Assembly: GCF_027568515.1 (NCBI RefSeq)
Contig: NZ_JANKZF010000014.1
Coordinates: 1 to 64,000 of the forward strand
From: Arthrobacter sp. HY1533
GTDB lineage: Bacteria > Actinomycetota > Actinomycetes > Actinomycetales > Micrococcaceae
Direction: 5' to 3'
Length of the DNA stretch: 64,000 nt
Shown: piece after piece, positions 34,101 through 41,613 of the stretch
Position numbering within the stretch: position 1 is the stretch's first letter
Layout: each line of letters opens with the position of its first letter
Translations under genes and position numbers: made by a program
Notes under the pieces: model-generated
Seen by the model: only the letters and a program-made list of their open reading frames with translations
What the model was told of the DNA's origin: nothing
Database searches by the model: none

Positions 34101-36524
34101 CTGGCCGGAAACTGTTGCGGAGAGTGTGGTCTCACGCTTGCCGCGCGGGTAGCTTTCCTGCGAGTTGGCAGAGGGGTCAATTTCAACCCAGGCGCTCACG
34201 GAGTAGGTGCCCTTCGTCAGGCCGTCGAGCTGCTGGGTAATGCCCGACGCCGTTGCGCCGAGTTTCGCGGCCGTCAGGCCCTTGGCGGAGGTGCTCAGGG
34301 TGACATCGCCTGTGGCGTTCCAGGCGGCGAGGTTGCCGGAGTTGAATCCGGGGTCCTTGATTCCCGTGCCCTGGCCCCATGCGGTGGCCGTGTTGTCCGG
34401 AACCGTTGCGAGTGCGGAGGTGGGTGCGAGCACGTAGGCGGTGTTGGCCTTCGGGTTGAGCGTGATGCCGCCGCCAACAACGTTGACGGGGCCCACGAGC
34501 TTGCGGCCCTGGGGTGTCAGCTCGTAGACGTTCAGCGCTGCCTGGGTGGCGAATTCGGGGGTCAGCTTCCAGTTCTGAGTGCCGCCGGCCAGACTGTAGT
34601 TGTACAGCTTGCCCTGCTTGTCCACGTCGTGGCTGGCTTCCTCGCCGAATTCAACGAGTTCACTGGACCAGGGCAGCAGGTAGTTGTGGCCGTCCAGGAC
34701 CTTCACGCCGTCCTGGGTGATGACGCGATCCTCCAGCGAGTTGCCGGTGACGCTCACGTTGTTTTCCAGCTTGATGGCGTCAGGGGTCCAGGACTTGATT
34801 TCCTGCTGCTGCAGGAACTTGGCGGGAACGTTGTTGTCCCACACGTTCTTCAGGAACGCGTTGTAGTCGTTCTGGCCTGTCCAGCCCTGCCACTCCACCA
34901 GGTGAGGGGTGCCCAGGCGCGGGTCCGGGTTCCAGGTGTCACGCTGGGTGTTCTGGGCAAAGCGCAGGATCTGCGAGTTCCAGCCCTTGTTTGCCGTGCC
35001 ACCGTATTTTTCATCCACGGCCCAGTGTGACCAGGTGTTGTTGCGGACCATGTAGTTGGCCCACTCGGAGGAAACGGAGTAGCCGGCCTCGATCATGTTG
35101 CGCTGCAGGCGCTCGCCAACCCAGCCCGTCTCGTAGTAGACGTCAATGTAGTTGGTGGTCAGGTTGTCATTGACGTTGCCGGCCATGCCGCTGATGCGGG
35201 TCTTCTGGTCACCGGAGAGAACGTCGCGGCGCTGGTCAATGAAGTAGGCCTGTTCCAGCCAGTTCCAGTTCTTGGCCGGGGGCTGGCTGATGAAGGTGTC
35301 GCTGAACGCCTTGGACGCGGGGTAGGCCTCGGTGTTGTTCATGTGCACGCTGAATGTGGCACCGTACTTCTTGGACTGTTCCAGCAGCGTGTTCATGTCC
35401 TTCAGGCCGCCGGCACGTTCATTCCAGTTGTCATTGAAGTCCGTGTTGGCGGAGTCGTGGCCTTCGGAGGTGAAGCCCTTCAGGAGGTTCAGCTGGCCCA
35501 GGCCGTCGGTGGCCAGGGACACGTGCTTGACGTCGTCCAGGGTGCGCAGGAACGGGTTGGTTGCCTGGCTGGCGAAGTTGAACGGGATGGTCTGGACGAC
35601 GCGGTTCTTGACATCCTCCCAGCCGTAGGGCTTGATCTGGATGTCGCGGGAGGCGACGGCGCCATCCTGCCAGTTGACGGTGCCGTCGGCGTTCGCGTCG
35701 GCGGTGATGACCACCTTGGCCATGGGCAGCGGTTCGGTCTCCGTGGAGTCTTTGGCCCGGTACAGCCAGGCGCCGGAGGAAATGCCAACCTTCTTGTTGG
35801 CGCCGTCGGTCTTGACCTGGCGCCAGAAGCGTCCCTGATCCGCGGCGGAGAGGGTCTTTTCGGCAGCGCTGTAGGCGCCGTCGTACATCGAGTTGGACTC
35901 GAAGCCTGCGGCCAGCTCCGCCGTGTTGGCAATGGCCACCATGGAGGTCTTGGCTGCTGCGTCCACCGCTGCGGCCGCGTCGATGGCGGTGATGGTGTCG
36001 CCGCTCTTGGCCCGGTCAACCGACACGACGGCCGTGGCCAGGCTTGCGCCGGCCTGCGTGGAGGACAGGGTCACCAGGTCCTGGTCCATGATCTGGATCC
36101 GGTTGACCTTGGCGGCACCGGTCTCCTTGATCTCCGTGATGTTGAAGGTCAGGACGTTGCCCTCCACGGAGAGCTTGGCCTTCATGCTTACCCCGGCCAT
36201 GCCGGGAACGGTGATGTCATAGGCGATCGACTTCTTGTCGCCGCTGACCGCGGAGGTCACGGTGACCGCCTGGTCCACGCCGTTGATGCGCATCTGGGTG
36301 GCGACGGCGGTGGCGCCTGTCATGGACTTGCCGGCGAGTGTGTACTTCAGCGCCTGGGGGAACGCGGTGGAGACCTCCACGGACAACGGCCCGGAGGTGA
36401 TCACCTCCGTTCCCGGCGCCGCGAGGGCCGGCATGGCTGCAGCGATGGGAACGATGGTGCCGGCCAGGACGGCGCCGGCAACCCCCATCCCCATCCACTT
36501 GCGGTGGTGTCGAGCGAGTGACAT
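31116..36524 (-). CDS. Cell-wall-anchored GH101 endo-alpha-N-acetylgalactosaminidase with two NPCBM domains
   Basis: ATG 36524 (AAGGAG 7 nt upstream) gives 1802 residues. A signal peptide (MSLARHHRKWMGMGVAGAVL, ending near ALA) leads to the GH101 core, with candidate nucleophile D461 (NYIDVYYETGW) and acid/base E487 (SSEWANYMV). Beta modules follow, then an NEW3-like domain, two NPCBM domains (about 1175-1318 and 1420-1575; KGLGVHAPSNIKYFVG and KGLGVHADSSIRFYLG) and a (S/T-A-T-P) linker (about 1576-1655). An Ig-like domain and the sorting signal LASTG (1767-1771), hydrophobic helix and RRRRTHG tail close the protein. The LAXTG form suits class E sortases of actinobacteria. It cleaves core 1 O-glycans at the cell surface, unlike its unanchored neighbour. 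Confidence 0.92.
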   Translation of the reverse strand: MSLARHHRKWMGMGVAGAVLAGTIVPIAAAMPALAAPGTEVITSGPLSVEVSTAFPQALKYTLAGKSMTGATAVATQMRINGVDQAVTVTSAVSGDKKSIAYDITVPGMAGVSMKAKLSVEGNVLTFNITEIKETGAAKVNRIQIMDQDLVTLSSTQAGASLATAVVSVDRAKSGDTITAIDAAAAVDAAAKTSMVAIANTAELAAGFESNSMYDGAYSAAEKTLSAADQGRFWRQVKTDGANKKVGISSGAWLYRAKDSTETEPLPMAKVVITADANADGTVNWQDGAVASRDIQIKPYGWEDVKNRVVQTIPFNFASQATNPFLRTLDDVKHVSLATDGLGQLNLLKGFTSEGHDSANTDFNDNWNERAGGLKDMNTLLEQSKKYGATFSVHMNNTEAYPASKAFSDTFISQPPAKNWNWLEQAYFIDQRRDVLSGDQKTRISGMAGNVNDNLTTNYIDVYYETGWVGERLQRNMIEAGYSVSSEWANYMVRNNTWSHWAVDEKYGGTANKGWNSQILRFAQNTQRDTWNPDPRLGTPHLVEWQGWTGQNDYNAFLKNVWDNNVPAKFLQQQEIKSWTPDAIKLENNVSVTGNSLEDRVITQDGVKVLDGHNYLLPWSSELVEFGEEASHDVDKQGKLYNYSLAGGTQNWKLTPEFATQAALNVYELTPQGRKLVGPVNVVGGGITLNPKANTAYVLAPTSALATVPDNTATAWGQGTGIKDPGFNSGNLAAWNATGDVTLSTSAKGLTAAKLGATASGITQQLDGLTKGTYSVSAWVEIDPSANSQESYPRGKRETTLSATVSGQPAVTNTTNSSALFNTVAADQKNSTFTQRVRVLIDVKNDGDRPTVTFSAPAGATAVLIDDFRVVKTQHVTAADVVDGAPAGVVLAEDFENVDQGWGPFVKGNAGGKTDPRTHLAPIHAPYTQKGWNGKLTDNVLDGKFSLLSHEENSGLAYRTTPATMAFKPGRDYEISFDYQASKANEYTWVGGYDGAAGAVQTQSTPIPMKQETTRWVQNFTASACGDSYVGLLRNGSVATDFSLDNLLIRDLGASTNTPACAQLSLGQTGPIIEQDAPNEFTTTLVSNEPAGVSNAKVSLELPEGWTATATTANTAATLAPGGKLVTKWAVDAPATADGNYTIKAKSTYTTTVAPVGSRTAEATLGVYTMPNPPTKDTFASDMQWIGTPTNGWGPAEKDFNNGEQGEKDGQGIMLDNQLYAKGLGVHAPSNIKYFVGSQCSAFKAVIGIDDKQATRGSVIFKILGDGNEIYNSGLLTATSAALPINVDLKGSRYVELVVDPTADLNGNDWADWADAKFICSDDAPALALAPAINPAGPLEQGKSYTVTVGELKAATEATFSLGNTELGKATANAEGIATYTYKVAADAALGAGTINVAGTDKNSKAATGSVAISTVGAPPPAPTKDSFASDLEFVGTPVNEWGPVERDLNNGENGKGDGAAIIIDAKTYPKGLGVHADSSIRFYLGAQCTSFSAVVGIDDAKLPKAHRGHVVFTAVGDGKNLATSPELTVDDAGYKFTADVTGVRYIDLNVAKIKVGGLNGDEWADWADAKFSCGTTVPTATPTATPSATPSATPSATPSATPSATPSATPSATPSATPSATPSATASATPSATASATASASPSASATASTAPTGAAGGSISATTVAPGGELTITGKNFKPGTKATFTLHSKPVLLGTAVVAKDGSVTLTAKLPANVPAGKHTVVIAGTGTDGKPAKFSIALTVTGGTASQPATAGAATTAASADDLASTGANGVLPILAIALLALFGGAATILVRRRRTHG
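31600..31797 (-). repeat. Low-complexity coding repeat (SATP linker)
   Basis: Degenerate 12-bp units encode about nine consecutive SATP tetrapeptides, flanked by TATP and SATA variants. They form an extended, probably wall-spanning stalk between the second NPCBM and the Ig-like domain. Copy number may vary between strains by slippage. Confidence 0.75.
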
Positions 36525-36630
36525 CAAGAACTCCTTGAACAACTTTGTTACGGGCAAGCGGCGTTTTGCGCGCTTGGCTGATGGCGCGTATGGCTGGACG
36601 GGGGAGTGCCGGCTATGAGCTGGATCACTC

Positions 36631-36644
36631 TGTTATCCATAACA
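36631..36644 (-). promoter_or_regulatory. Palindromic operator-like motif upstream of the wall-anchored GH101
   Basis: TGTTATCCATAACA has perfect 6-bp arms around CC and lies 107 bp before the start codon. A degenerate second copy (core TATGGAT) lies at 36651-36664. The same motif precedes the other GH101 gene, suggesting one shared regulator. Confidence 0.6.
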
Positions 36645-36781
36645 TCGTATCAGTATGGATTATTTGCGAGCCGGGCGACAAGTCATTTTGCTTGCGTGGC
36701 CCTTTTGTTTCGCCCCGTAGGCGTGGAGCGGGACTGGTGAAGTTTGGCGTAACAATGATTGAACTTGACGTTTTGATCTCA

Positions 36782-36815
36782 TAAATGATCATTTAGTGCT
36801 AGTATTGATGTCAAT
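36782..36815 (+). promoter_or_regulatory. agaS promoter with two palindromes
   Basis: A perfect 14-bp palindrome TAAATGATCATTTA (36782-36795) lies immediately upstream of an extended -10 TGCTAGTAT (36797-36805). A second palindrome, ATTGATGTCAAT (36804-36815), overlaps its downstream edge. These are good candidate operators for the DeoR protein encoded at the operon's end. Confidence 0.55.
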
Positions 36816-36878
36816 GACCCGTTTCCCGCCGGGACTTGCGCGGCCGGGATGAAAAACACTCAAGGAGAAATGCACAGC

Positions 36879-37784
36879 ATGAGCGAGAACAACCAGCTTG
36901 GCCCCTTCATGGACGCCGAACTCACCAGCCAGCCGGACGTTTGGACGCAGGCAATTGCCCAGGCCAAGAGTGAAAATCTGCTGCCCGCCGACGGCGCCCG
37001 CGTGGCCGTGATTGGCTGCGGCACCTCCTGGTTCATGGCCCAGAGCTACGCCACCGCCCGTGAAACCGCCGGCAAGGGCGTCACCGATGCCTTCGCGGCC
37101 TCGGAAGCCTTCCTGGGTGCCGACCGCGGCTACGACGCCGTCATCGCCATCACGCGCTCCGGCACCACCACCGAGGTGCTGGAAATCCTCACGGCCATCC
37201 AGGGCACCGTGCGCACCGTTGCCCTGGTGGGCGACACCTCCTCGCCGATCATGGCGCTGGCCGATGCCGTCGTCGAGCTTCCCTACGCCGACGAGCAGTC
37301 AGTGGTCCAGACCCGCTTCGCCACCACCGCACTGACCTACCTGCTGACCAGCATCGGCGTGGACCTCAGCGACGCCGTCGAGGATGCCAAGCTGGCCGTG
37401 GTTGCCCCCGTCGAGCAGGAACTCATTGACGCCGAGCAGTTCACCTTCCTGGGCACCGGCTGGACCGTGGGCCTGGCCCACGAGGCCGGTTTGAAGATGC
37501 GCGAAGCCGTGCAGGGCTGGACCGAGTCCTACCCCGCCAAGGAATACCGCCACGGACCGATCTCCATCGCCGCCCCGAACCGCGTCACCTGGATGTTCGG
37601 CGAGCAGCCCGAGGGCCTGGACCGCGACATGGTCAAGACCGGCGCGCTGTACATCAACACCACCGTGCACCCGCTGGCCGAACTGGCCCGCGTCCACCGC
37701 GTCACCCTCGAGCGCGCCCGCGCCCGTGGCATGAACCCGGACCTGCCGCGCAACCTGACACGTTCGGTCATCCTGGACGCATAG
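36879..37784 (+). CDS. AgaS-like SIS-domain galactosamine-6-phosphate isomerase/deaminase
   Basis: A 301-residue protein with two SIS domains. The first has VAVIGCGTSWFMAQSYA and AITRSGTTTEVLEI; the second has FLGTGWTVGLAHEAGLKMRE and SYPAKEYRHGP, the phosphosugar-binding signatures of the AgaS/GlmS-C group. In GalNAc catabolism AgaS converts galactosamine-6-phosphate to tagatose-6-phosphate and ammonia. The downstream PfkB kinase and class II aldolase fit exactly this product. ATG 36879 is chosen because AAGGAG (36862-36867) is too close to ATG 36870. A terminator directly follows, separating it partly from the rest of the cluster. Confidence 0.82.
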   Translation: MSENNQLGPFMDAELTSQPDVWTQAIAQAKSENLLPADGARVAVIGCGTSWFMAQSYATARETAGKGVTDAFAASEAFLGADRGYDAVIAITRSGTTTEVLEILTAIQGTVRTVALVGDTSSPIMALADAVVELPYADEQSVVQTRFATTALTYLLTSIGVDLSDAVEDAKLAVVAPVEQELIDAEQFTFLGTGWTVGLAHEAGLKMREAVQGWTESYPAKEYRHGPISIAAPNRVTWMFGEQPEGLDRDMVKTGALYINTTVHPLAELARVHRVTLERARARGMNPDLPRNLTRSVILDA

Positions 37785-37809
37785 TCCCCGCGGGATCCGG
37801 CTAAAATGT

Positions 37810-37851
37810 CAGGCGCCCCACTTTTTTCACCAAGTGGGGTGCCTGCTTTTT
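37810..37851 (+). terminator. Rho-independent terminator after agaS-like gene
   Basis: Arms CAGGCGCCCCACTT (37810-37823) and AAGTGGGGTGCCTG (37832-37845) form a 14-bp stem with one G-T, followed by C and T5. It lies inside the putative catabolic operon, so it probably lowers, rather than abolishes, expression of the downstream kinases. Confidence 0.85.
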
Positions 37852-37909
37852 GCCCAACCCCAAGCTGTCCCTCTTTGCCCAGTGCGCCGCCCTTAAAGAA
37901 ACAGAGTCC

Positions 37910-38887
37910 ATGAACACCTTGACAAACCCTGCCGGCGAAACCGGTGCCCCGACCACTGATGCCAACGGCAGCGGCGTGGTCCTGGCCTTCGACATTGGCG
38001 GCACGGACATGAAGGTCGGCATCGTGCGCGGCGGGCCCGACGGCGACGGCGTGGAGGTTGTGGACGTGCAGCGCCACCCCACGCCCCTGGAGGCCGGCCG
38101 CACGGGCGAGAGCGTGTGCGAGCGGATCGTGGAGCTCACCGGCGAATACCGTGCGGCACACCCGGAACTGATCATCTCCGCCGTGGGCGTGACGGTGCCC
38201 GGAATTGTTGACGAGGACGCCGGCATCGGCATCTACTCGGCCAACCTGGGCTGGAAGGACTTCCCCTTCACATCCACCCTGACCGCGGCCCTGGGCCTGC
38301 CCGTCGGGTTCGGGCACGACGTCAGCATGGCCGGGGAGGCGGAATTCCGCCTCGGCGCGGCCGTGGGCAAGACGGACGTGCTGATCCTTGTCATCGGCAC
38401 CGGCATTGCCGGCGCCGTGCTGTGCGACGGCCACCGCGTGGCCGGCGGCGGCTACGCCGGGGAGATCGGCCACGCCATGGTGCCCGCCCCCGGCGGCGGC
38501 ATGGCCATCATGGAGTCCCTCGGTTCGGCCGGCGCCATTGCCCGCCGCTACACCGAGGCCACCGGCACGGCAGTGTCCGGCGCCCGCGACGTCCTGGCAC
38601 TCGCGGGGGAGGGCGACGCCGCGGCGAAGGCCGTCTGGACCGATGCCATCGACGCCCTGGCCTTCAGCATTGCCCAGTGCGTGTCCATCCTGGGCACGGA
38701 AACCGTTGTCCTCGGCGGCGGGCTGTCCATGGCCGGGCCGGTGCTCTTCGACGCCCTGGCCGCGCGGGTTGACGAACTGCTCACCTTCCACCGCCGCCCC
38801 GAATACGTGCACGCCGCTCTCGGCGAGAACGCGGGCCTGATCGGCTCCGCGCTCAAGGCCCGCAGCCTTGTCGGGACGCACGCATGA
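37910..38887 (+). CDS. ROK-family sugar kinase (candidate GalNAc/galactosamine kinase)
   Basis: A 325-residue ROK kinase with the ATP phosphate motif AFDIGGTDMKVGIV, the catalytic Asp in GFGHDVSMAGEAEF, and ILVIGTGIAGAVLCDG. The zinc-binding segment usual after GEIGH (CxCGxxGCxE) is replaced by a cysteine-free PAPGGGMAIMESLGS. This is rare among glucokinase-type ROK proteins and suggests a divergent substrate group. Context implies phosphorylation of GalNAc or galactosamine, not shown by sequence. ATG 37910 is used; upstream in-frame codons lie in the terminator. Its stop overlaps the PfkB start (ATGA). Confidence 0.78.
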   Translation: MNTLTNPAGETGAPTTDANGSGVVLAFDIGGTDMKVGIVRGGPDGDGVEVVDVQRHPTPLEAGRTGESVCERIVELTGEYRAAHPELIISAVGVTVPGIVDEDAGIGIYSANLGWKDFPFTSTLTAALGLPVGFGHDVSMAGEAEFRLGAAVGKTDVLILVIGTGIAGAVLCDGHRVAGGGYAGEIGHAMVPAPGGGMAIMESLGSAGAIARRYTEATGTAVSGARDVLALAGEGDAAAKAVWTDAIDALAFSIAQCVSILGTETVVLGGGLSMAGPVLFDALAARVDELLTFHRRPEYVHAALGENAGLIGSALKARSLVGTHA

Positions 38888-39843
38888 ACAACCTGGTCCT
38901 GACCGTCACGCCCAACCCGGCCGTCGACGTCACGTACACCGTGGCCGGAGTCAACCTGGGCTCCTCGCACCGCGTGCCAACGCCGCTGCACAGGGCCGGG
39001 GGCAAGGGCCTGAACGTGTCCCGCGTGGCTCAGCAGCTGGGCCACCCCACGCTGGCCATCGCCACAGCCGGCGGCACCTCCGGCGAGGAACTGCGCCAGG
39101 ACCTGGACGCGGCCGGCATCGCACACCACCTGGTGCCCGTCGCCGCAGCCACCCGGCGCACCGTGGCCCTGGTGGACACAGCGGACAACAACACCACAAG
39201 CATCTTCAACGAAGTTGGCCCGGCCCTGTCCGGCGCCGAATGGCAGGCCCTGGCCGCGGCCGTGGTGGACAACCTTGCAGGCGTCCAGACGTCCGACGGC
39301 GTGAGCCGCCCGGGCGTGCTGGTGGGCTCGGGCTCCCTCCCAGACCAGGCCCCCGCCGACTTCTACCCCGCACTCGTGGCACTGGCCCACGCTGCCGGGG
39401 TCCCGGCCATCATCGACACCTCCGGCGCCGGCATCCTGGCCGCCGCCAGGGCCGGGGCGGACCTGCTCAAGCCCAACAACCACGAGCTGCTGGAAGCCGT
39501 GGGGGAGCCAGACCTGCCCACGGCCGCCCGCAAGCTCATGGACCTCGGCGCCAAGCGCGTCCTGGTGAGCGTTGGCGAGGAAGGCATGCTCGCCTTCAGC
39601 GCCGATGCACCCGGCTACATCCAGGCCAAGCTCCCGGCACCGCTGAGCGGCAACCCCACGGGCGCGGGCGACGCTGCGGTGAGCGCGGCCGCCGTCGCGC
39701 TTGCCAACGGCGTCACCGACTTGCGCGAGATTTTGGTCCAGGCCACCGCCTGGAGCGCAGCCGCAGTCCTCATGCCAGGCGCCGGGGAAATTTCCCCCGA
39801 GTATGCCGAACTGGCCAAGCAACTCATCATCACAGACCACTAA
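38884..39843 (+). CDS. PfkB-family kinase, probable tagatose-6-phosphate kinase
   Basis: A 319-residue PfkB protein of the 1-phosphofructokinase/LacC subgroup: LTVTPNPAVDVTYTV at the N-terminus, RAGGKGLNVSRVAQQLG (substrate Gly-rich motif), LLKPNNHEL, and the anion-hole/catalytic PTGAGDA near residue 260. In this context it should phosphorylate tagatose-6-phosphate to the 1,6-bisphosphate; 1-phosphofructokinase activity is the alternative. Translationally coupled to the ROK kinase (ATGA) and 13 bp before the aldolase. Confidence 0.82.
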   Translation: MNNLVLTVTPNPAVDVTYTVAGVNLGSSHRVPTPLHRAGGKGLNVSRVAQQLGHPTLAIATAGGTSGEELRQDLDAAGIAHHLVPVAAATRRTVALVDTADNNTTSIFNEVGPALSGAEWQALAAAVVDNLAGVQTSDGVSRPGVLVGSGSLPDQAPADFYPALVALAHAAGVPAIIDTSGAGILAAARAGADLLKPNNHELLEAVGEPDLPTAARKLMDLGAKRVLVSVGEEGMLAFSADAPGYIQAKLPAPLSGNPTGAGDAAVSAAAVALANGVTDLREILVQATAWSAAAVLMPGAGEISPEYAELAKQLIITDH

Positions 39844-39856
39844 GGACCGAAACTTC

Positions 39857-40705
39857 ATGGCTTTGACCAACACCCGCGACATCATGGACCTGGCCGCCAA
39901 GGCCGGCACGGGCCAGGGCGCGTTCAACGTGATCCACCTGGAAACCATCGAGGGGCTCATCGGCGGCGCCGAGGCAGCCGGACTGCCCGTGATCTTGCAG
40001 ATTTCCGAGAACTGCGCCAAGTTCCACGGCGGGCTGGAGCCCGTGGCCGCCGCCACCCTGGCCGCCGCCCGGCGCGCAAGCGTTCCCGTTGCCGTGCACC
40101 TGGACCACGCCGAGTCCGAGGACCTGGCCTATGAGGCCGTGGACCTGGGCTTCGGCTCGGTCATGTACGACGGCGCGCACTTCGAGTACGAGCAAAACGT
40201 TGAGGTTACTGCCCGCGTGGCCGCCTACGCCCACGAGCGCGGCGTGTACGTTGAGGCCGAACTGGGCAAGGTGGGCGGCAAGGACGGCGCACACGCCCCC
40301 GGCGTGCTGACCGACCCGGCCGAGGCCGCCGCATTTGTGGCCGCCACCGGCGTCGACGCGCTGGCCGTGGCCGTGGGTTCCTCGCACGCCATGACCGAGC
40401 GCAGCGCCGCCCTGAACCTGGCCCGCATTGCCGAGTTGAAGGCCGCCCTTGAAGTTCCGCTCGTGTTGCACGGCTCCTCAGGCGTTTCGGATGCGAACAT
40501 TGTTGCAGCGATTGCGGCCGGAATGACCAAGATCAACGTCTCCACCCACCTGAACGGCTTCTTCACCCGCGCCGTGCGGGAGTTCCTGGATGCCAACCCG
40601 GCCGTGGTGGATTCACGCAAGTACCTGGGGGCCGGCCGCGACGCGCTGGTTCCCGAAGTGTCGCGGCTGCTGGCGCTGTTTGCCGGCACCGAAGCAGCCA
40701 ACTAA
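39857..40705 (+). CDS. Class II aldolase, probable tagatose-1,6-bisphosphate aldolase
   Basis: A 282-residue zinc-dependent aldolase of the FbaA/GatY/KbaY family: catalytic Asp and zinc His in VAVHLDHAESEDL, EAELGKVGGKDG, the Gly/His loop VLHGSSGVSDANI and the phosphate site TKINVSTHL. The length equals KbaY/GatY (about 284), shorter than typical FbaA. It splits tagatose- or fructose-1,6-bisphosphate to DHAP and glyceraldehyde-3-phosphate. ATG 39857 follows AAGGA (39842-39846). The pathway position after PfkB supports the tagatose assignment. Confidence 0.85.
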   Translation: MALTNTRDIMDLAAKAGTGQGAFNVIHLETIEGLIGGAEAAGLPVILQISENCAKFHGGLEPVAAATLAAARRASVPVAVHLDHAESEDLAYEAVDLGFGSVMYDGAHFEYEQNVEVTARVAAYAHERGVYVEAELGKVGGKDGAHAPGVLTDPAEAAAFVAATGVDALAVAVGSSHAMTERSAALNLARIAELKAALEVPLVLHGSSGVSDANIVAAIAAGMTKINVSTHLNGFFTRAVREFLDANPAVVDSRKYLGAGRDALVPEVSRLLALFAGTEAAN

Positions 40706-40740
40706 ACGAGACGGCGGCACATGCCGCCCAGGAGTGGTAG

Positions 40741-41532
40741 ATGAACAGAACAGAACGGCTCACCGCAATCTTGGACATCCTCGCCGCCGACGGGCAGGTG
40801 GAGGTCGAGGAGATTGTCGACAAGCTGGCCGTTTCCCCGGCCACGGCCCGGCGCGACCTGGACTCGCTGGCCAATGAGCGGCTGCTCACGCGCACGCGCG
40901 GCGGTGCCACCAGCGGCTCTGTTTCCTACGACCTGCCCGGGCGGTACAACCGCGACGACTTCGCCGTGCAAAAGCAGCAGATCGCGCATGCGGCCAGCGC
41001 CCTGATCCCCAAGGGTGCTGTCATCGGCCTGTGCGGCGGCACCACCAGCACGGCCCTGGCCCAGGTGCTCTCCACCCGCGAGGACCTCATGGAGCACTCC
41101 AACAGGCCCACGCTGACGGTGGTCACCAACGCGATCAACATTGCCGCGCAGTTGGCCATCCGGCCCAACTTCAAGATCATGGTGACCGGCGGGATCGTGA
41201 ACCCGCGCTCCTACGAGCTGGTGGGCCCCTATGCCGACTCGATCCTGTCACGTGTTGCCCTGGACTTCGCCTTCATCGGCGTCAACGGCCTGGAGCCGGG
41301 CGCCGGACCCACAATCAACGACGAGGGCGAGGCTTCGGTCAATTCCAAGATGGCCCGGCGCGCCTCCGAGGCGTACATCCTGGCTGACTCCTCCAAGATC
41401 GGCAAGCGGGCCTTCGCCACGATGGACCAGACCAACTTTGGCAACATCATCACTGACTCCGGGATCACCCCGGCACAGCTGCAGGCGTTCGAGGACGCCG
41501 GCACCAATGTGATTGTGGCCCCCGAGCTCTAA
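40741..41532 (+). CDS. DeoR-family regulator of the GalNAc cluster
   Basis: A 263-residue DeoR protein with an N-terminal HTH (RTERLTAILDILAADGQVEVEEI, then SPATARRDLDSLANERLLTRTRGGA) and a C-terminal sugar-phosphate sensor domain (LIPKGAVIGLCGGTTSTALA, DFAFIGVNGLEP, ADSSKIGKRAF). It closes the agaS-to-aldolase cluster, like AgaR in enterobacteria. Its likely inducer is a phosphorylated intermediate. The palindromes in front of agaS are plausible sites. Confidence 0.85.
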   Translation: MNRTERLTAILDILAADGQVEVEEIVDKLAVSPATARRDLDSLANERLLTRTRGGATSGSVSYDLPGRYNRDDFAVQKQQIAHAASALIPKGAVIGLCGGTTSTALAQVLSTREDLMEHSNRPTLTVVTNAINIAAQLAIRPNFKIMVTGGIVNPRSYELVGPYADSILSRVALDFAFIGVNGLEPGAGPTINDEGEASVNSKMARRASEAYILADSSKIGKRAFATMDQTNFGNIITDSGITPAQLQAFEDAGTNVIVAPEL

Positions 41533-41555
41533 AACCCCGCGAACCCTGCGCTGAA

Positions 41556-41603
41556 CTCGCACTTGTGGCCCCCATCCCGCAGGATGGGGGCCACAAGTGC
41601 GAG
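41556..41603. repeat. Long intergenic hairpin (class 1 element) between DeoR and efeB
   Basis: Perfect 22-bp arms (41556-41577 and 41582-41603, core CGCACTTGTGGCCCCCAT) around the tetraloop CGCA. It lies exactly between convergent stops and probably terminates both transcripts. No T-run. Confidence 0.85.
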
Positions 41604-41613
41604 CCCACGCGTG

